Below are positions 1 to 7,961 of a stretch of 64,000 bases of DNA, one piece after another. A model generated the notes under the pieces. That model was not told the DNA's origin. It saw only the letters and a program-made list of their open reading frames with translations, and made no database searches. This stretch comes from Flavobacterium sp. FEMGT703F (GTDB lineage: Bacteria; Bacteroidota; Bacteroidia; Flavobacteriales; Flavobacteriaceae). The translations under genes were made by a program, and so were the position numbers. The stretch's first letter is position 1; each line of letters opens with the position of its first letter. The stretch covers positions 62,001 through 126,000 of the forward strand of contig PGCN01000016.1 in assembly GCA_002786385.1 (NCBI GenBank), written 5' to 3'.

Positions 1-1
1 A

Positions 2-259
2 ATTGCCAAAGAGCAAATCTTCTTAATCAAAGAAATTTCCGCACACATCGAAGGCATCAACTCTAATGTAGAAGCCATGACCGAAGCGCGTAAAAAAGCC
101 AATGCTTTAACCGATGCGCAAAAAATGGCCGAAGCTTACTGTGATAAAGTTAAACCATACTTTGAAATTATCAGAGAACATTGCGACAAATTAGAGTTGT
201 TGGTAGACGACGAAGTTTGGACGTTAACCAAATACAGAGAATTGTTGTTTACACGATAA
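2..259 (+). CDS. glnA: Glutamine synthetase type III, C-terminal end (partial)
   Basis: This is the last 85 codons of a gene whose start lies before the window; the frame is open from base 2. The C-terminal segment VDDEVWTLTKYRELLF matches the conserved tail of type III glutamine synthetases (GSIII, GlnN type), the large form common in Bacteroidota. GSIII makes glutamine from glutamate, ammonia and ATP in the cytoplasm. The catalytic domain is outside the window, so only the family is supported. A strong hairpin terminator follows 22 bp after the stop. Confidence 0.85.
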   Translation: MAKEQIFLIKEISAHIEGINSNVEAMTEARKKANALTDAQKMAEAYCDKVKPYFEIIREHCDKLELLVDDEVWTLTKYRELLFTR

Positions 260-280
260 GCATAATTTTACTTTCAAATT

Positions 281-314
281 ACACCCGACGTTTAAAAAAT
301 GTCGGGTGTTTTTA
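281..314 (+). terminator. Rho-independent terminator after glnA
   Basis: A perfect 9-bp stem, ACACCCGAC at 281-289 and GTCGGGTGT at 301-309, encloses an 11-nt loop and is followed by a run of T. It separates glnA from the OmpA-like genes. Confidence 0.85.
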
Positions 315-358
315 TATAAAAAATGCCGTAACTTCGTTATACTCTTAAATAACTACTC

Positions 359-1249
359 ATGTTACGTCATTGCCTTACTGTTGCTTTACTGTTTTATTTT
401 ACTGCCGTCTTTTCTCAAGAGCAGGTGAGTTTGTATTTCGACAGTAACAAATTCGAACTGACCAAAAAAGAAGAAAACCGACTTAACCAATGGCTTTTAG
501 CTAACAGTAACAACAAAATAGTTGCTATACATGGTTTTACCGATGAAGATGGCACCAGCGGATTCAACGATACTTTAGCCCAAAAAAGAGTCGATTTTAT
601 TTTCAACAAAGTCAAAGACCAAATCCAAATCAGAGCCGATTTTAAAACCCTAAGCTTGGGCGAAAAATTCAAGCAGTCGGCCAATAAAGCCGAAAACCGT
701 AGGGTAACAATCTTCTACATCTTAGAAAAAGACATTCCGCGAGAAGCTGAAATCCTTGGTTTGAAAAAAGATACCGTTATTGTTGAAGAAGCCAAACCCG
801 AAATTGAATATCCCGAAAAATTGGTCTTCGAAAATCCCAATGGTACCAAAACCGAGTACAAGTTAGACCGCGCGTTTATGAAGCTGGTTGGCAATGCTAA
901 ATCCGGAGAAAAGCTAAAAATTGACAATCTTAATTTTGTCATCAATACTTTTGCTATTGTACCGGAATCTCGAGGCAAATTATATGAACTGTTGTTGGTG
1001 TTGCAAAATAATCCGCAGCTCAAAATTGAAATCCAAGGCCATTTGTGTTGTATGCCGGTCGACCGAACCGATTTGTCTACTCAAAGAGCCAAAGCGATTT
1101 ACAACTTTTTAATCACCAACGATGTTTATCGCGCACGCTTGTCTTACAAAGGCTTCGGAAGCACGCAACCCATTTATCCGCTACCGGAAAAAAACGAGGT
1201 GGAACGCGCCGCCAATCGCCGGGTGGAAATTCTGATTGTCGAAAATTAA
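359..1249 (+). CDS. OmpA-family protein with two OmpA-like halves, copy 1
   Basis: A 296-residue exported protein with a signal peptide at about residues 1-19 (cleavage near FSQ). It holds two OmpA-C-like segments, about 21-122 and 185-296, each ending in an NRRV motif (113-116, 286-289). OmpA-C domains bind the diaminopimelate of peptidoglycan through an Asp and an Arg. The first half keeps both (TD at 61-62, R77). The second half has GHLCC at 227-231 where GHTD is usual, though an RA motif remains at 243-244. The product is probably periplasmic or outer-membrane associated and tethers to the cell wall. A near-paralogue follows after one base, so the two are probably co-transcribed. A poor TAACTTCG match at 329-336 could be its promoter. 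Confidence 0.8.
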   Translation: MLRHCLTVALLFYFTAVFSQEQVSLYFDSNKFELTKKEENRLNQWLLANSNNKIVAIHGFTDEDGTSGFNDTLAQKRVDFIFNKVKDQIQIRADFKTLSLGEKFKQSANKAENRRVTIFYILEKDIPREAEILGLKKDTVIVEEAKPEIEYPEKLVFENPNGTKTEYKLDRAFMKLVGNAKSGEKLKIDNLNFVINTFAIVPESRGKLYELLLVLQNNPQLKIEIQGHLCCMPVDRTDLSTQRAKAIYNFLITNDVYRARLSYKGFGSTQPIYPLPEKNEVERAANRRVEILIVEN

Positions 1250-1250
1250 T

Positions 1251-2021
1251 ATGAAAATCAAATGCGTCATAGTATTGTTTTTTTGGTCTGTTTTGGGATT
1301 TACTCAAAAGCAGTTTGACGTATTTTTCGATTTCAATAAAGATTTCCCCAATCAAAATTCAATCCTCGCGCTCAACGAGTGGATTGCCAACCACAAAGAC
1401 ATTGAAATCACCCAATTGTTAGGTTTTTGTGATAGTATTGATACTAAGGATTATAACAAACATTTAGCAGAACGCCGCATAGCCAATGTCAAAATCTTAT
1501 TGGAAAAGAGCGGTCTTCCATTCAGCCAAACCTTGCAACAAGTGGCTTACGGAAAGGACTTTAAGCAAGCTGTTGTTCAAGCTGAAAACCGACGTGTGAC
1601 TATTTTCTACACAGAAATTCCTCCTAAAATTACTGAAAGCGAATTGTCGCAAAAGGTCAAAAATGCCAAAGCCGGAGAAACTATAGCTTTGCCCAATCTT
1701 TATTTCTTTAATAATTCCGCCCGTGTTGTCCCGAAATCGGAATTTGTGCTATACGATTTGCTCTGTATCTTACAAGAAAATTCGAAGTTAAAAATCGAAA
1801 TTCAAGGCCATATTTGTTGCCAAACCGCAGTTGATGTAAACGATGTTTCTACCGCAAGAGCTCGCGCCGTTTACAGTTATTTGTTGCGTAACGGTATCGA
1901 TAGAAAGCGCATGAAATTTAAAGGATTCGGTGTGTCTCGTCCTATACATAAAATCCCGGAACGCAACGAAACCGAAGCCGATGAAAACCGAAGGGTAGAA
2001 ATTTTGATTTTGGAGAATTAA
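1251..2021 (+). CDS. OmpA-family protein with two OmpA-like halves, copy 2
   Basis: A 256-residue tandem paralogue of the preceding gene. The ATG at 1251 is chosen because it opens directly on a signal peptide (MKIKCVIVLFFW); a TTG at 1236 lies inside the previous gene. Two OmpA-C-like halves are visible, about 21-121 and 143-256. The same Cys-Cys replacement of the canonical Thr-Asp occurs in the second half (GHICC at 186-190), and NRRV motifs sit at 113-116 and 246-249. The one-base gap implies translational coupling. The product probably binds peptidoglycan or a partner in the periplasm; the specific role is unknown. Confidence 0.8.
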   Translation: MKIKCVIVLFFWSVLGFTQKQFDVFFDFNKDFPNQNSILALNEWIANHKDIEITQLLGFCDSIDTKDYNKHLAERRIANVKILLEKSGLPFSQTLQQVAYGKDFKQAVVQAENRRVTIFYTEIPPKITESELSQKVKNAKAGETIALPNLYFFNNSARVVPKSEFVLYDLLCILQENSKLKIEIQGHICCQTAVDVNDVSTARARAVYSYLLRNGIDRKRMKFKGFGVSRPIHKIPERNETEADENRRVEILILEN

Positions 2022-2058
2022 TCCAATGGTAACATTTCCAAATTGTTTCTTTTTCGCA

Positions 2059-2089
2059 TTGTGATTTTACTTCATTACTCTTACCTTTG
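2059..2089 (+). promoter_or_regulatory. Promoter of the purM-like gene
   Basis: TTG at 2059-2061 and TACCTTTG at 2082-2089 are separated by 20 nt, matching the Bacteroidota primary sigma-factor pattern TTG-N19-21-TAnnTTTG. The start codon is 24 nt downstream of the -7 element. Confidence 0.6.
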
Positions 2090-2113
2090 CGACACAACAA
2101 CTAACAACACAAC

Positions 2114-3292
2114 ATGAGTTCTGATAACAGTCAACGCTACAACCAACGTGGTGTTTCCGCTTCTAAAGAAGATGTGCACAACGCCATCAAAAACATCGAT
2201 AAAGGTTTATTCCCGAAGGCTTTTTGTAAAATTGTTCCCGATTATTTGACCAACGACAACGACTATTGCTTGATCATGCATGCCGACGGTGCCGGAACCA
2301 AATCCTCGTTGGCTTATCTGTATTGGAAAGAAACCGGCGATATTTCGGTGTGGAAAGGCATTGCTCAAGATGCTTTAATCATGAATATCGACGATTTATT
2401 GTGTGTGGGAGCAACCGATAATATTTTACTGTCTTCCACCATCGGAAGAAATAAAAATTTGATTCCGGCCGAAGTGATTTCTGCCATCATCAACGGAACG
2501 GAAGAGTTGATAGCCGAATTGAAATCTTTCGGTGTTACCATTCATTCTACAGGAGGCGAAACGGCTGATGTGGGCGATTTAGTGCGAACCATTATAGTCG
2601 ATTCTACCGTAACGGCTCGAATGAAACGCAGTGATGTGATCGATAATGCGAATATCCAACCCGACGATGTGATTGTAGGTTTGGCTTCTTTCGGTCAGGC
2701 GAAATACGAAAAGAATTATAACGGTGGAATGGGCAGTAACGGTTTGACTTCGGCCAGACATGATGTTTTTGCCCATTATTTAGCTGAAAAATATCCCGAG
2801 AGTTTTGATGCTGCAGTGCCTAACGAATTGGTGTATTCCGGCAAGACTAAATTGACCGATACCGTACAAGATTCTCCAATTGATGCCGGTAAATTAGTGT
2901 TGTCGCCAACCCGAACATACGCTCCGATTATCAAAGCTATTTTGTCCAACTACTCTTCAAAAGACATCCACGGTGTGGTACATTGTTCCGGCGGTGCGCA
3001 AACGAAAGTGTTACATTTTGTAGACAACGTACATGTGATTAAAGATAATTTATTTCCGGTGCCGCCTTTGTTCAAACTCATCCAGGAAAATTCCAAAACC
3101 GATTGGAAAGAGATGTACCAAGTGTTCAATTGTGGCCATCGTATGGAATTATACGTGCCGGAAGAAATTGCGAACGACATCATTTCCATTTCGGAATCTT
3201 TTGGTGTTGAAGCCAGAATTGTGGGTAGAGTGGAAGCGTCCGAAAACAAAAAACTCACTATTCAAAGTGAGTTTGGTGTATTTGAGTATTAA
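2114..3292 (+). CDS. purM: Phosphoribosylformylglycinamidine cyclo-ligase (AIR synthase family)
   Basis: A 392-residue cytosolic protein of the PurM/AIR-synthase fold. Glycine-rich ATP-binding segments are visible: HADGAGTKSS at 56-65, MNIDDLLCVGA at 90-100 and STGGETADVGD at 145-155. PurM closes formylglycinamidine ribonucleotide to aminoimidazole ribonucleotide in purine synthesis. The protein is somewhat longer than proteobacterial PurM (about 345 residues), as is usual in this phylum, where such proteins are also labelled AIR synthase-related. It has its own promoter and ends 6 bp from a convergent gene, so it stands alone. The fold is certain; the exact reaction is inferred from the family. 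Confidence 0.8.
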   Translation: MSSDNSQRYNQRGVSASKEDVHNAIKNIDKGLFPKAFCKIVPDYLTNDNDYCLIMHADGAGTKSSLAYLYWKETGDISVWKGIAQDALIMNIDDLLCVGATDNILLSSTIGRNKNLIPAEVISAIINGTEELIAELKSFGVTIHSTGGETADVGDLVRTIIVDSTVTARMKRSDVIDNANIQPDDVIVGLASFGQAKYEKNYNGGMGSNGLTSARHDVFAHYLAEKYPESFDAAVPNELVYSGKTKLTDTVQDSPIDAGKLVLSPTRTYAPIIKAILSNYSSKDIHGVVHCSGGAQTKVLHFVDNVHVIKDNLFPVPPLFKLIQENSKTDWKEMYQVFNCGHRMELYVPEEIANDIISISESFGVEARIVGRVEASENKKLTIQSEFGVFEY

Positions 3293-3298
3293 TCGGTT

Positions 3299-3676
3299 TT
3301 ACAATACGTAATAGGCCAAAACCTTCTGAACTTCATACACATTAACCGATTTGGTAAATTGTTTGGTGATGCTTGGGTTTTGTTCGCTGGAAACCCAGAT
3401 TTTCAATTCCGCTTCTAAGTCGAAGGTACCGGCGGTCTCAACACTAAATCGGCTAATGGCTTTGTAGGCGATGGATTTGTATTCGATTTTGCTTCCGGTA
3501 AGCCCTTGTTTTTCCACCAAAACCAATCTCTTGTTGGTAAAGATGAAAACATCGCGTATGAGTTTGAAACCCATTTCAATTTTTTCGTCGTCTAATAATA
3601 ACTGACCGTATTGCTTTAGTAAATCTTCCGAACTGGCTTGTCCGGCATTGCCCATAAGTGCTGAAAAAAGTCCCAT
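3299..3676 (-). CDS. PH-domain protein (bacterial PH, bPH_1-like)
   Basis: A 125-residue cytosolic protein. After a short helical start (1-25), the segment at about 30-120 alternates beta strands and ends in a helix, with the motif FIFTNKRLVLVEKQG typical of bacterial pleckstrin-homology domains. Family members often occur as small stand-alone proteins of unknown ligand. It is convergent with the purM-like gene, only 6 bp away. No function beyond the domain can be assigned. Confidence 0.7.
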   Translation of the reverse strand: MGLFSALMGNAGQASSEDLLKQYGQLLLDDEKIEMGFKLIRDVFIFTNKRLVLVEKQGLTGSKIEYKSIAYKAISRFSVETAGTFDLEAELKIWVSSEQNPSITKQFTKSVNVYEVQKVLAYYVL

Positions 3677-3781
3677 ATAAATTGTATTTTTGTCGTGTAA
3701 AAATAGTTAAATGCGTCGAATTTCTTCATAATATTTAACGCATTATCTTAATCGTTCATCTTATTCAAATTAACTAGAATT

Positions 3782-4210
3782 ATGATAATTAATCCTAAAA
3801 ACGGTATCGACCAACTGCTATTCGGAATGAAGCAAAACCATGTGGAAGCAATCTACGGCAAGCCTTCGAAACAATTCAAAGATGAAGACGGCAATGTGTT
3901 GTATTTGTACAATGCGCAAAAGTTAAGTCTTACATTCTATGAAGATGAAGATTTCCGCTTAGGGTATATCGCTTGTTCTCATCCGGAAAGTACTGTTTTA
4001 GGGCAAAAAGTGATAGGGAAGAATGTAGAAAAACTCAAATCGGACTTACCCTTTAAATCTTGGTCAACGGAAGATTTTGACTCTTTTGAAAATCATTTTA
4101 ACGAAAGCAATTGGCTGATTTTACAATCGGAGTTTGACGATGTTGTGCGTGTAGAAATTGGCGCCATCATCAAAGACAACGACGAATTCGACTGGAAGCA
4201 TAAAGATTGA
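3782..4210 (+). CDS. Conserved hypothetical acidic protein
   Basis: A 142-residue protein with no signal peptide or membrane segment. The N-terminus (LLFGMKQNHVEAIYGKPSK) resembles the start of SmpA/BamE-like or immunity-type small domains, in which a short helix follows a G-M-x-x-x-x-V motif, but it has no lipoprotein signal. Acidic residues dominate the second half. It is a single-gene unit between convergent and divergent neighbours. I do not recognise its function. Confidence 0.6.
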   Translation: MIINPKNGIDQLLFGMKQNHVEAIYGKPSKQFKDEDGNVLYLYNAQKLSLTFYEDEDFRLGYIACSHPESTVLGQKVIGKNVEKLKSDLPFKSWSTEDFDSFENHFNESNWLILQSEFDDVVRVEIGAIIKDNDEFDWKHKD

Positions 4211-4285
4211 AGACTGAAGAGTGATGATTTGAGAATGTAGATTTTAAAGAACTTTAATCAAAAATCTGCTATCAGCAATCCGCAA

Positions 4286-4561
4286 TCACACGATTTCAGC
4301 ACTTAAACCGGCTTCTAACAATTGGGTACACTGTGGTTTTAACTCATCGAAATGTCCGGTTTTGACGGTGCATTTTCCTTTATAATGTACTAAAATAGCG
4401 CATTGTTCGGCTTGTTCGGCGGTATGTTGGCACACACGAATCAACGTATCAATTACGTGGTCAAAAGTATTCACATCGTCGTTGTACAATACAATTTCGT
4501 TATTCGTTCCTACTTCTTCTGCGGTTAAAACGTCTTCCTGTATTTTTTCTATTGTACTCAT
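4286..4561 (-). CDS. clpS: ATP-dependent Clp protease adaptor ClpS
   Basis: A 91-residue protein of normal ClpS length. ClpS delivers N-end-rule substrates to the ClpA/ClpC-ClpP protease. The N-degron-binding signature is present: the NDD triad at 27-29 after a beta strand, and a His in LVHYKGK at residue 59. The N-terminal 18 residues are a flexible, acidic extension. It lies 58 bp downstream of prmA on the same strand and may be transcribed with it. Confidence 0.92.
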   Translation of the reverse strand: MSTIEKIQEDVLTAEEVGTNNEIVLYNDDVNTFDHVIDTLIRVCQHTAEQAEQCAILVHYKGKCTVKTGHFDELKPQCTQLLEAGLSAEIV

Positions 4562-4619
4562 GTTGCTGGTTTCGAGTTTAATGTTTCGGGTTCGATTAAC
4601 TAAACTTTGGTACTTGGAA

Positions 4620-5453
4620 TTAATAGCTGTATTTCAGAGAAACCCAATTGTTTCTTTCGAACTGCTTTACAAAAGTCAGTCCTTTTTCTGTACAACTGGC
4701 GTTGATAAACGGAATATCTTCAGTATAAAAACCACTCAATAACAATAGACCGTTTTTGTTCAAACAATCTACGTATTGCTGCATGTCGTTTAATAAGATA
4801 TTTCGATTGATATTGGCGATGATTAAGTCGTATTTTTTGCCTTTTAACATTTCTGCGTCACCTTCGTAAACGGTTATTTCTTTGCAATCATTGCGTTCGG
4901 CATTTTCAATAGAATTTAAATAACACCAATTGTCAATGTCGATAGCGTCAATAGGTTTAGCACCTTTCATTTCGGCTAAGATTGCTAAAATGGCCGTTCC
5001 GCAACCCATGTCGAGCGTTTTCATTCCGGTCACATCGGTTTCCAATAAATGTTGGATCATCATGTGTGTGGTTTCGTGATGACCGGTTCCGAAACTCATT
5101 TTGGGTTCGATAACAATGTCGAATTCGGCATCAGTTTTAGGATGAAACGGAGCGCGTACATGGCATTTACCATCTACATCGATGGGTTCGAAATTCTTTT
5201 CCCATTCTTCGTTCCAATTTACTTGGTCGATTTCTTCTATGGTATAAGAGATTTTAAATTCCGGGGAAGTCAGCAAATAAATATCTTCTAAAATAGCCTC
5301 AGACCACAAATCTTTCTGAATATAAGCACTAAAACCATTGTCGGTTTCGATGAAACTTTCAAACGGTTTTTCACCTAATTCGGCGATTAAGATTTCTGAA
5401 CCTAGTTCTTTGGGTTCAACGGTAAAGTGATACCCTAAATATATATTTGACAT
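4620..5453 (-). CDS. prmA: Ribosomal protein L11 methyltransferase
   Basis: A 277-residue enzyme that trimethylates ribosomal protein L11 using S-adenosylmethionine. It has an N-terminal substrate-recognition domain (about 1-90) and a Rossmann methyltransferase domain: MSFGTGHHETT at 119-129, the SAM loop LDMGCGT at 147-153 and the substrate motif ANINRNIL at 213-220. The ATG at 5453 is preferred over a TTG at 5471, because the TTG overlaps the TACCTTTG promoter box. clpS follows on the same strand. Confidence 0.93.
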   Translation of the reverse strand: MSNIYLGYHFTVEPKELGSEILIAELGEKPFESFIETDNGFSAYIQKDLWSEAILEDIYLLTSPEFKISYTIEEIDQVNWNEEWEKNFEPIDVDGKCHVRAPFHPKTDAEFDIVIEPKMSFGTGHHETTHMMIQHLLETDVTGMKTLDMGCGTAILAILAEMKGAKPIDAIDIDNWCYLNSIENAERNDCKEITVYEGDAEMLKGKKYDLIIANINRNILLNDMQQYVDCLNKNGLLLLSGFYTEDIPFINASCTEKGLTFVKQFERNNWVSLKYSY

Positions 5454-5468
5454 GAGTAGAATTTTTGA

Positions 5469-5476
5469 CAAAGGTA
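5469..5476 (-). promoter_or_regulatory. -7 box of the prmA promoter
   Basis: Read on the minus strand, TACCTTTG matches TAnnTTTG exactly and lies 15 nt before the prmA ATG. No TTG at ideal spacing is visible, so only the -7 element is called. It supports the downstream ATG start. Confidence 0.5.
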
Positions 5477-5519
5477 ATTATCCCGTAGCTTTAAGGAAAG
5501 TATTTTGTCAAAAAGAAAT

Positions 5520-5987
5520 TTAGTCCATTTTTACGACACTTTTCAGGTTAGCATCGGGTAATTCATCGGGTGATACTGTAAAGACCATCAATTTCTTGTA
5601 GCGCTTGTCATTGCTGTCATACATGTAGGTCATAGTGTTTTCTTTCGGATTGTAAATTAATCGCGCACGCATGAATTTTGATTGTATGGACCAAGCGCCT
5701 TCGTTTTCGCTGTCTTTAGTGAAGTTATAAATCGAGCCATGGTGCATGCGAACTTGGCCGTTGTCCACCATACTAATAACGATATAGCCATTGGTTTTGG
5801 AGCCAATTTCACGAATATCAATGACGGAATGTTCGTATTCCGTTTCTACCAATTCATATTTTTGAAAATCGGCATTCCAAACATAATATTTGCGGGTATC
5901 AGATTGAAATCGTTTCTGTGTATCCAATTGGGCTTGCAATTGGCTAAAGCCAAGCAAGAGAAGTAATAGTAAAAATTTTGATTTCAT
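5520..5987 (-). CDS. Secreted conserved hypothetical protein
   Basis: A 155-residue protein with a strong signal peptide (residues 1-19, Leu-rich, cleavage after LQAQ). The mature part is beta-rich with many Tyr and Trp residues, compatible with a small periplasmic or surface beta-sandwich. No catalytic motif is seen. It lies between tpiA and prmA on the same strand, but a terminator at 6084-6114 separates it from tpiA. Function unknown. Confidence 0.65.
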   Translation of the reverse strand: MKSKFLLLLLLLGFSQLQAQLDTQKRFQSDTRKYYVWNADFQKYELVETEYEHSVIDIREIGSKTNGYIVISMVDNGQVRMHHGSIYNFTKDSENEGAWSIQSKFMRARLIYNPKENTMTYMYDSNDKRYKKLMVFTVSPDELPDANLKSVVKMD

Positions 5988-6083
5988 CGGTATTTGTTTG
6001 ATTTGTGACGCAGTAAATATAAGTCATTTAATCGTTAAAATGCAAATAAAATCGATAAAAAACACTTTTATTCTTTTTATTAT

Positions 6084-6114
6084 AAAAAAAACCTTTCAAA
6101 TTAATGAAAGGTTT
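6084..6114 (-). terminator. Rho-independent terminator after tpiA
   Basis: A perfect 10-bp inverted repeat, AAACCTTTCA at 6089-6098 and TGAAAGGTTT at 6105-6114 with a 6-nt loop. On the minus strand it is followed by a run of T (plus-strand A run at 6084-6091). It ends the tpiA operon. Confidence 0.85.
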
Positions 6115-6137
6115 CAAGTTGTTTATATTTATAACTT

Positions 6138-6890
6138 TTAGATTCCGTTTACAATAGCGGCAAAGTCACTGGCTTTTAAAGCAGCACCGCCAATTAAACC
6201 GCCATCCACATCAGGTTTTGAAAAGATTTCTTTGGCGTTGTCCGGTTTTACACTGCCGCCGTATAAGATTGAAACATCTTCTGCTACGTTGCTGCCGTAT
6301 CTTTTTCGGATGGTTTCGCGGATAAATTCGTGCATTTCTTGGGCTTGTTCCGGCGAAGCGGTTTCACCTGTTCCGATGGCCCAAACGGGTTCGTAAGCCA
6401 AAATAATTTTTTCCCAATCGTTGTTTTCTAAATGGAATAAACCATCACGCAATTGGTTTTCTACTACATTGAAATGTTGGTTGTTTTGGCGGTCTTTCAA
6501 TTCCTCGCCGAAGCAAAAAATTACCGTCATGTCGTGTTTTAGAGCGGTAGTCACTTTTTGTGCCAAGATAGTATCGGTTTCATGGAAGTAGGCTCTTCTT
6601 TCGGAATGGCCTAAAATAACGATGTTTACGCCGATACTTTTGAGCATATCGGCTGAGATTTCGCCGGTGTAGGCACCATTTTCGTTTTGGTGCATGTTTT
6701 GTGCGGCCACAGCAATATTGGTAAACTCCAAATGATCTACCGCTGAAGCCAAATTGATAAACGTAGGGGCTACTATAATTTGAGCGTCAACATCTTGAGG
6801 AAGTTTATCGATTAAGTCGTTTAACAAATCTTCGGTTTCTTCCGCATTTTTATTCATTTTCCAGTTTCCGGCAACAATTTTTTGTCTCAT
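6138..6890 (-). CDS. tpiA: Triosephosphate isomerase
   Basis: A 250-residue TIM-barrel enzyme interconverting dihydroxyacetone phosphate and glyceraldehyde 3-phosphate in glycolysis. The catalytic residues are in place: K11 in GNWKMN, H95 in GHSERR and E167 in YEPVWAIGTG. The phosphate-binding LYGGSV and GGLIGGAAL segments close the barrel. Its start overlaps the stop of the upstream TlpA-type gene by one base (TAATG), so the two are co-translated. Length and motifs are fully canonical. Confidence 0.97.
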   Translation of the reverse strand: MRQKIVAGNWKMNKNAEETEDLLNDLIDKLPQDVDAQIIVAPTFINLASAVDHLEFTNIAVAAQNMHQNENGAYTGEISADMLKSIGVNIVILGHSERRAYFHETDTILAQKVTTALKHDMTVIFCFGEELKDRQNNQHFNVVENQLRDGLFHLENNDWEKIILAYEPVWAIGTGETASPEQAQEMHEFIRETIRKRYGSNVAEDVSILYGGSVKPDNAKEIFSKPDVDGGLIGGAALKASDFAAIVNGI

Positions 6891-7387
6891 TATTCTAGGG
6901 TTTTTAAAGTAGCATTAATCGTTTCAAAATCGGTTTCGATGGCGCGATAGGTGATTATTTTTCCGTTTTTATCTAATATTATGTATCTCGGAATCCAGTC
7001 CAGGTCAATCGATTTTCCAAATTCGCCTTTCATTCCGTCGGTTACCCAATAATGGTCTCCCTTGAGTTCGTGTTTTTCAATACCGGCAAGCCATTTGTCA
7101 TAGGCTTTATCCATCGAAATAAAAACAAAATCAACAGTCGGATGATTGGCTTGCATTTCTTTTACTTTTGGCATGGCTTTGACACAATCACTGCACCAAG
7201 AGGCCCAAATTTCAATAACGGTAACCTTACCTTTGTGTTTTTTTAGAAGGTCTTTAAAAGTGACTTTGTTGTTGTCAGGCAATACCAATTCTTTTTGCAT
7301 GGTTTCCTTTGAAAACTCTTTGACTTGAGCATTAGAACACGATAAGGTGGTTATGGCAGCCACAAGATATAAAGCTATTTTTTTCAT
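6890..7387 (-). CDS. TlpA-family thiol-disulfide oxidoreductase
   Basis: A 165-residue exported thioredoxin-fold protein. The N-terminal signal ends in TLSC (C17), so it could be a lipoprotein, although the lipobox is weak. The redox centre is IWASWCSDC with cysteines 65 and 68, in the WC-x-x-C arrangement of TlpA/ResA proteins. The cis-Pro region IPRYIILD lies at about 135-142. It probably reduces or oxidises periplasmic thiols. It overlaps tpiA and lies downstream of a DoxX-thioredoxin fusion and two small membrane proteins, suggesting a periplasmic redox group. Confidence 0.85.
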   Translation of the reverse strand: MKKIALYLVAAITTLSCSNAQVKEFSKETMQKELVLPDNNKVTFKDLLKKHKGKVTVIEIWASWCSDCVKAMPKVKEMQANHPTVDFVFISMDKAYDKWLAGIEKHELKGDHYWVTDGMKGEFGKSIDLDWIPRYIILDKNGKIITYRAIETDFETINATLKTLE

Positions 7388-7404
7388 GGTTTTCTTTTAC
7401 TGAG

Positions 7405-7713
7405 CTATTTGGTTGAATTCTCTTTTTTTTGATTTTTTAGGAACACAATTTTATGCTTGCGTCTCTTGTGTTCTTTTCTTATTCTTTTTCTTTTTTGATC
7501 GTACAAGTATTTTATAATCAGCACTACTCCCAAGCCGCTAACAGCCATTAAAGTGGTGCCAATAAGGATGTGAATGGTATGTCCCATTGGTGGTTCTTCC
7601 ATGGTGGCTATATAATTCAAAAAATAATAGCCAATTCCAAAGACAATAGCACTCAGGAGAATTCCCCAAAAGGCTTTTTCATTGTCTTTTTTTGACATGA
7701 TATATTTGATCAT
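7405..7713 (-). CDS. Small membrane protein with two transmembrane helices
   Basis: A 102-residue protein with predicted helices at about 14-33 and 45-68 and a very basic C-terminal tail rich in Lys and Arg (about 72-100). The first ATG (7713) is used; a second in-frame ATG at 7698 is equally plausible and gives 97 residues. It sits 17 bp upstream of the TlpA-type gene in the same run. The tail is probably cytoplasmic by the positive-inside rule. Function unknown. Confidence 0.6.
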   Translation of the reverse strand: MIKYIMSKKDNEKAFWGILLSAIVFGIGYYFLNYIATMEEPPMGHTIHILIGTTLMAVSGLGVVLIIKYLYDQKRKRIRKEHKRRKHKIVFLKNQKKENSTK

Positions 7714-7736
7714 AAGGTGATATTTAGTGTCAAAAA

Positions 7737-7931
7737 CTAATTGGTTCTCAAAATATTAATCCATCTTAAACACAAAACGGCATTAACCGGTATGAGTAAT
7801 AGGCCTAAAATGGTTCTCAGTGGAAACTTATAAAGCGTAGTGTTATTTTTACTGAAGAACAACAAATAAAACCCTAAGCATAAAAACATCCATGATATAA
7901 AAATATTAAAATAAATTTTAGTTTTCGACAT
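7737..7931 (-). CDS. Very small membrane protein
   Basis: A 64-residue protein with two predicted membrane helices (about 8-27 and 38-58) joined by a short loop. It lies between the DoxX-thioredoxin fusion gene and the 102-residue membrane protein on the same strand with short gaps, so it is probably part of the same transcript. No family recognised; the call rests on start, spacing and hydrophobicity. Confidence 0.5.
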   Translation of the reverse strand: MSKTKIYFNIFISWMFLCLGFYLLFFSKNNTTLYKFPLRTILGLLLIPVNAVLCLRWINILRTN

Positions 7932-7961
7932 TATAAAAGATATTAAGCCTTCTCGTTTATT

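Noticed and set aside
4571-4600. Possible tRNA T-arm (GGTTCGA) near clpS
   Set aside because: No cloverleaf, no acceptor stem and no anticodon arm could be built around it.
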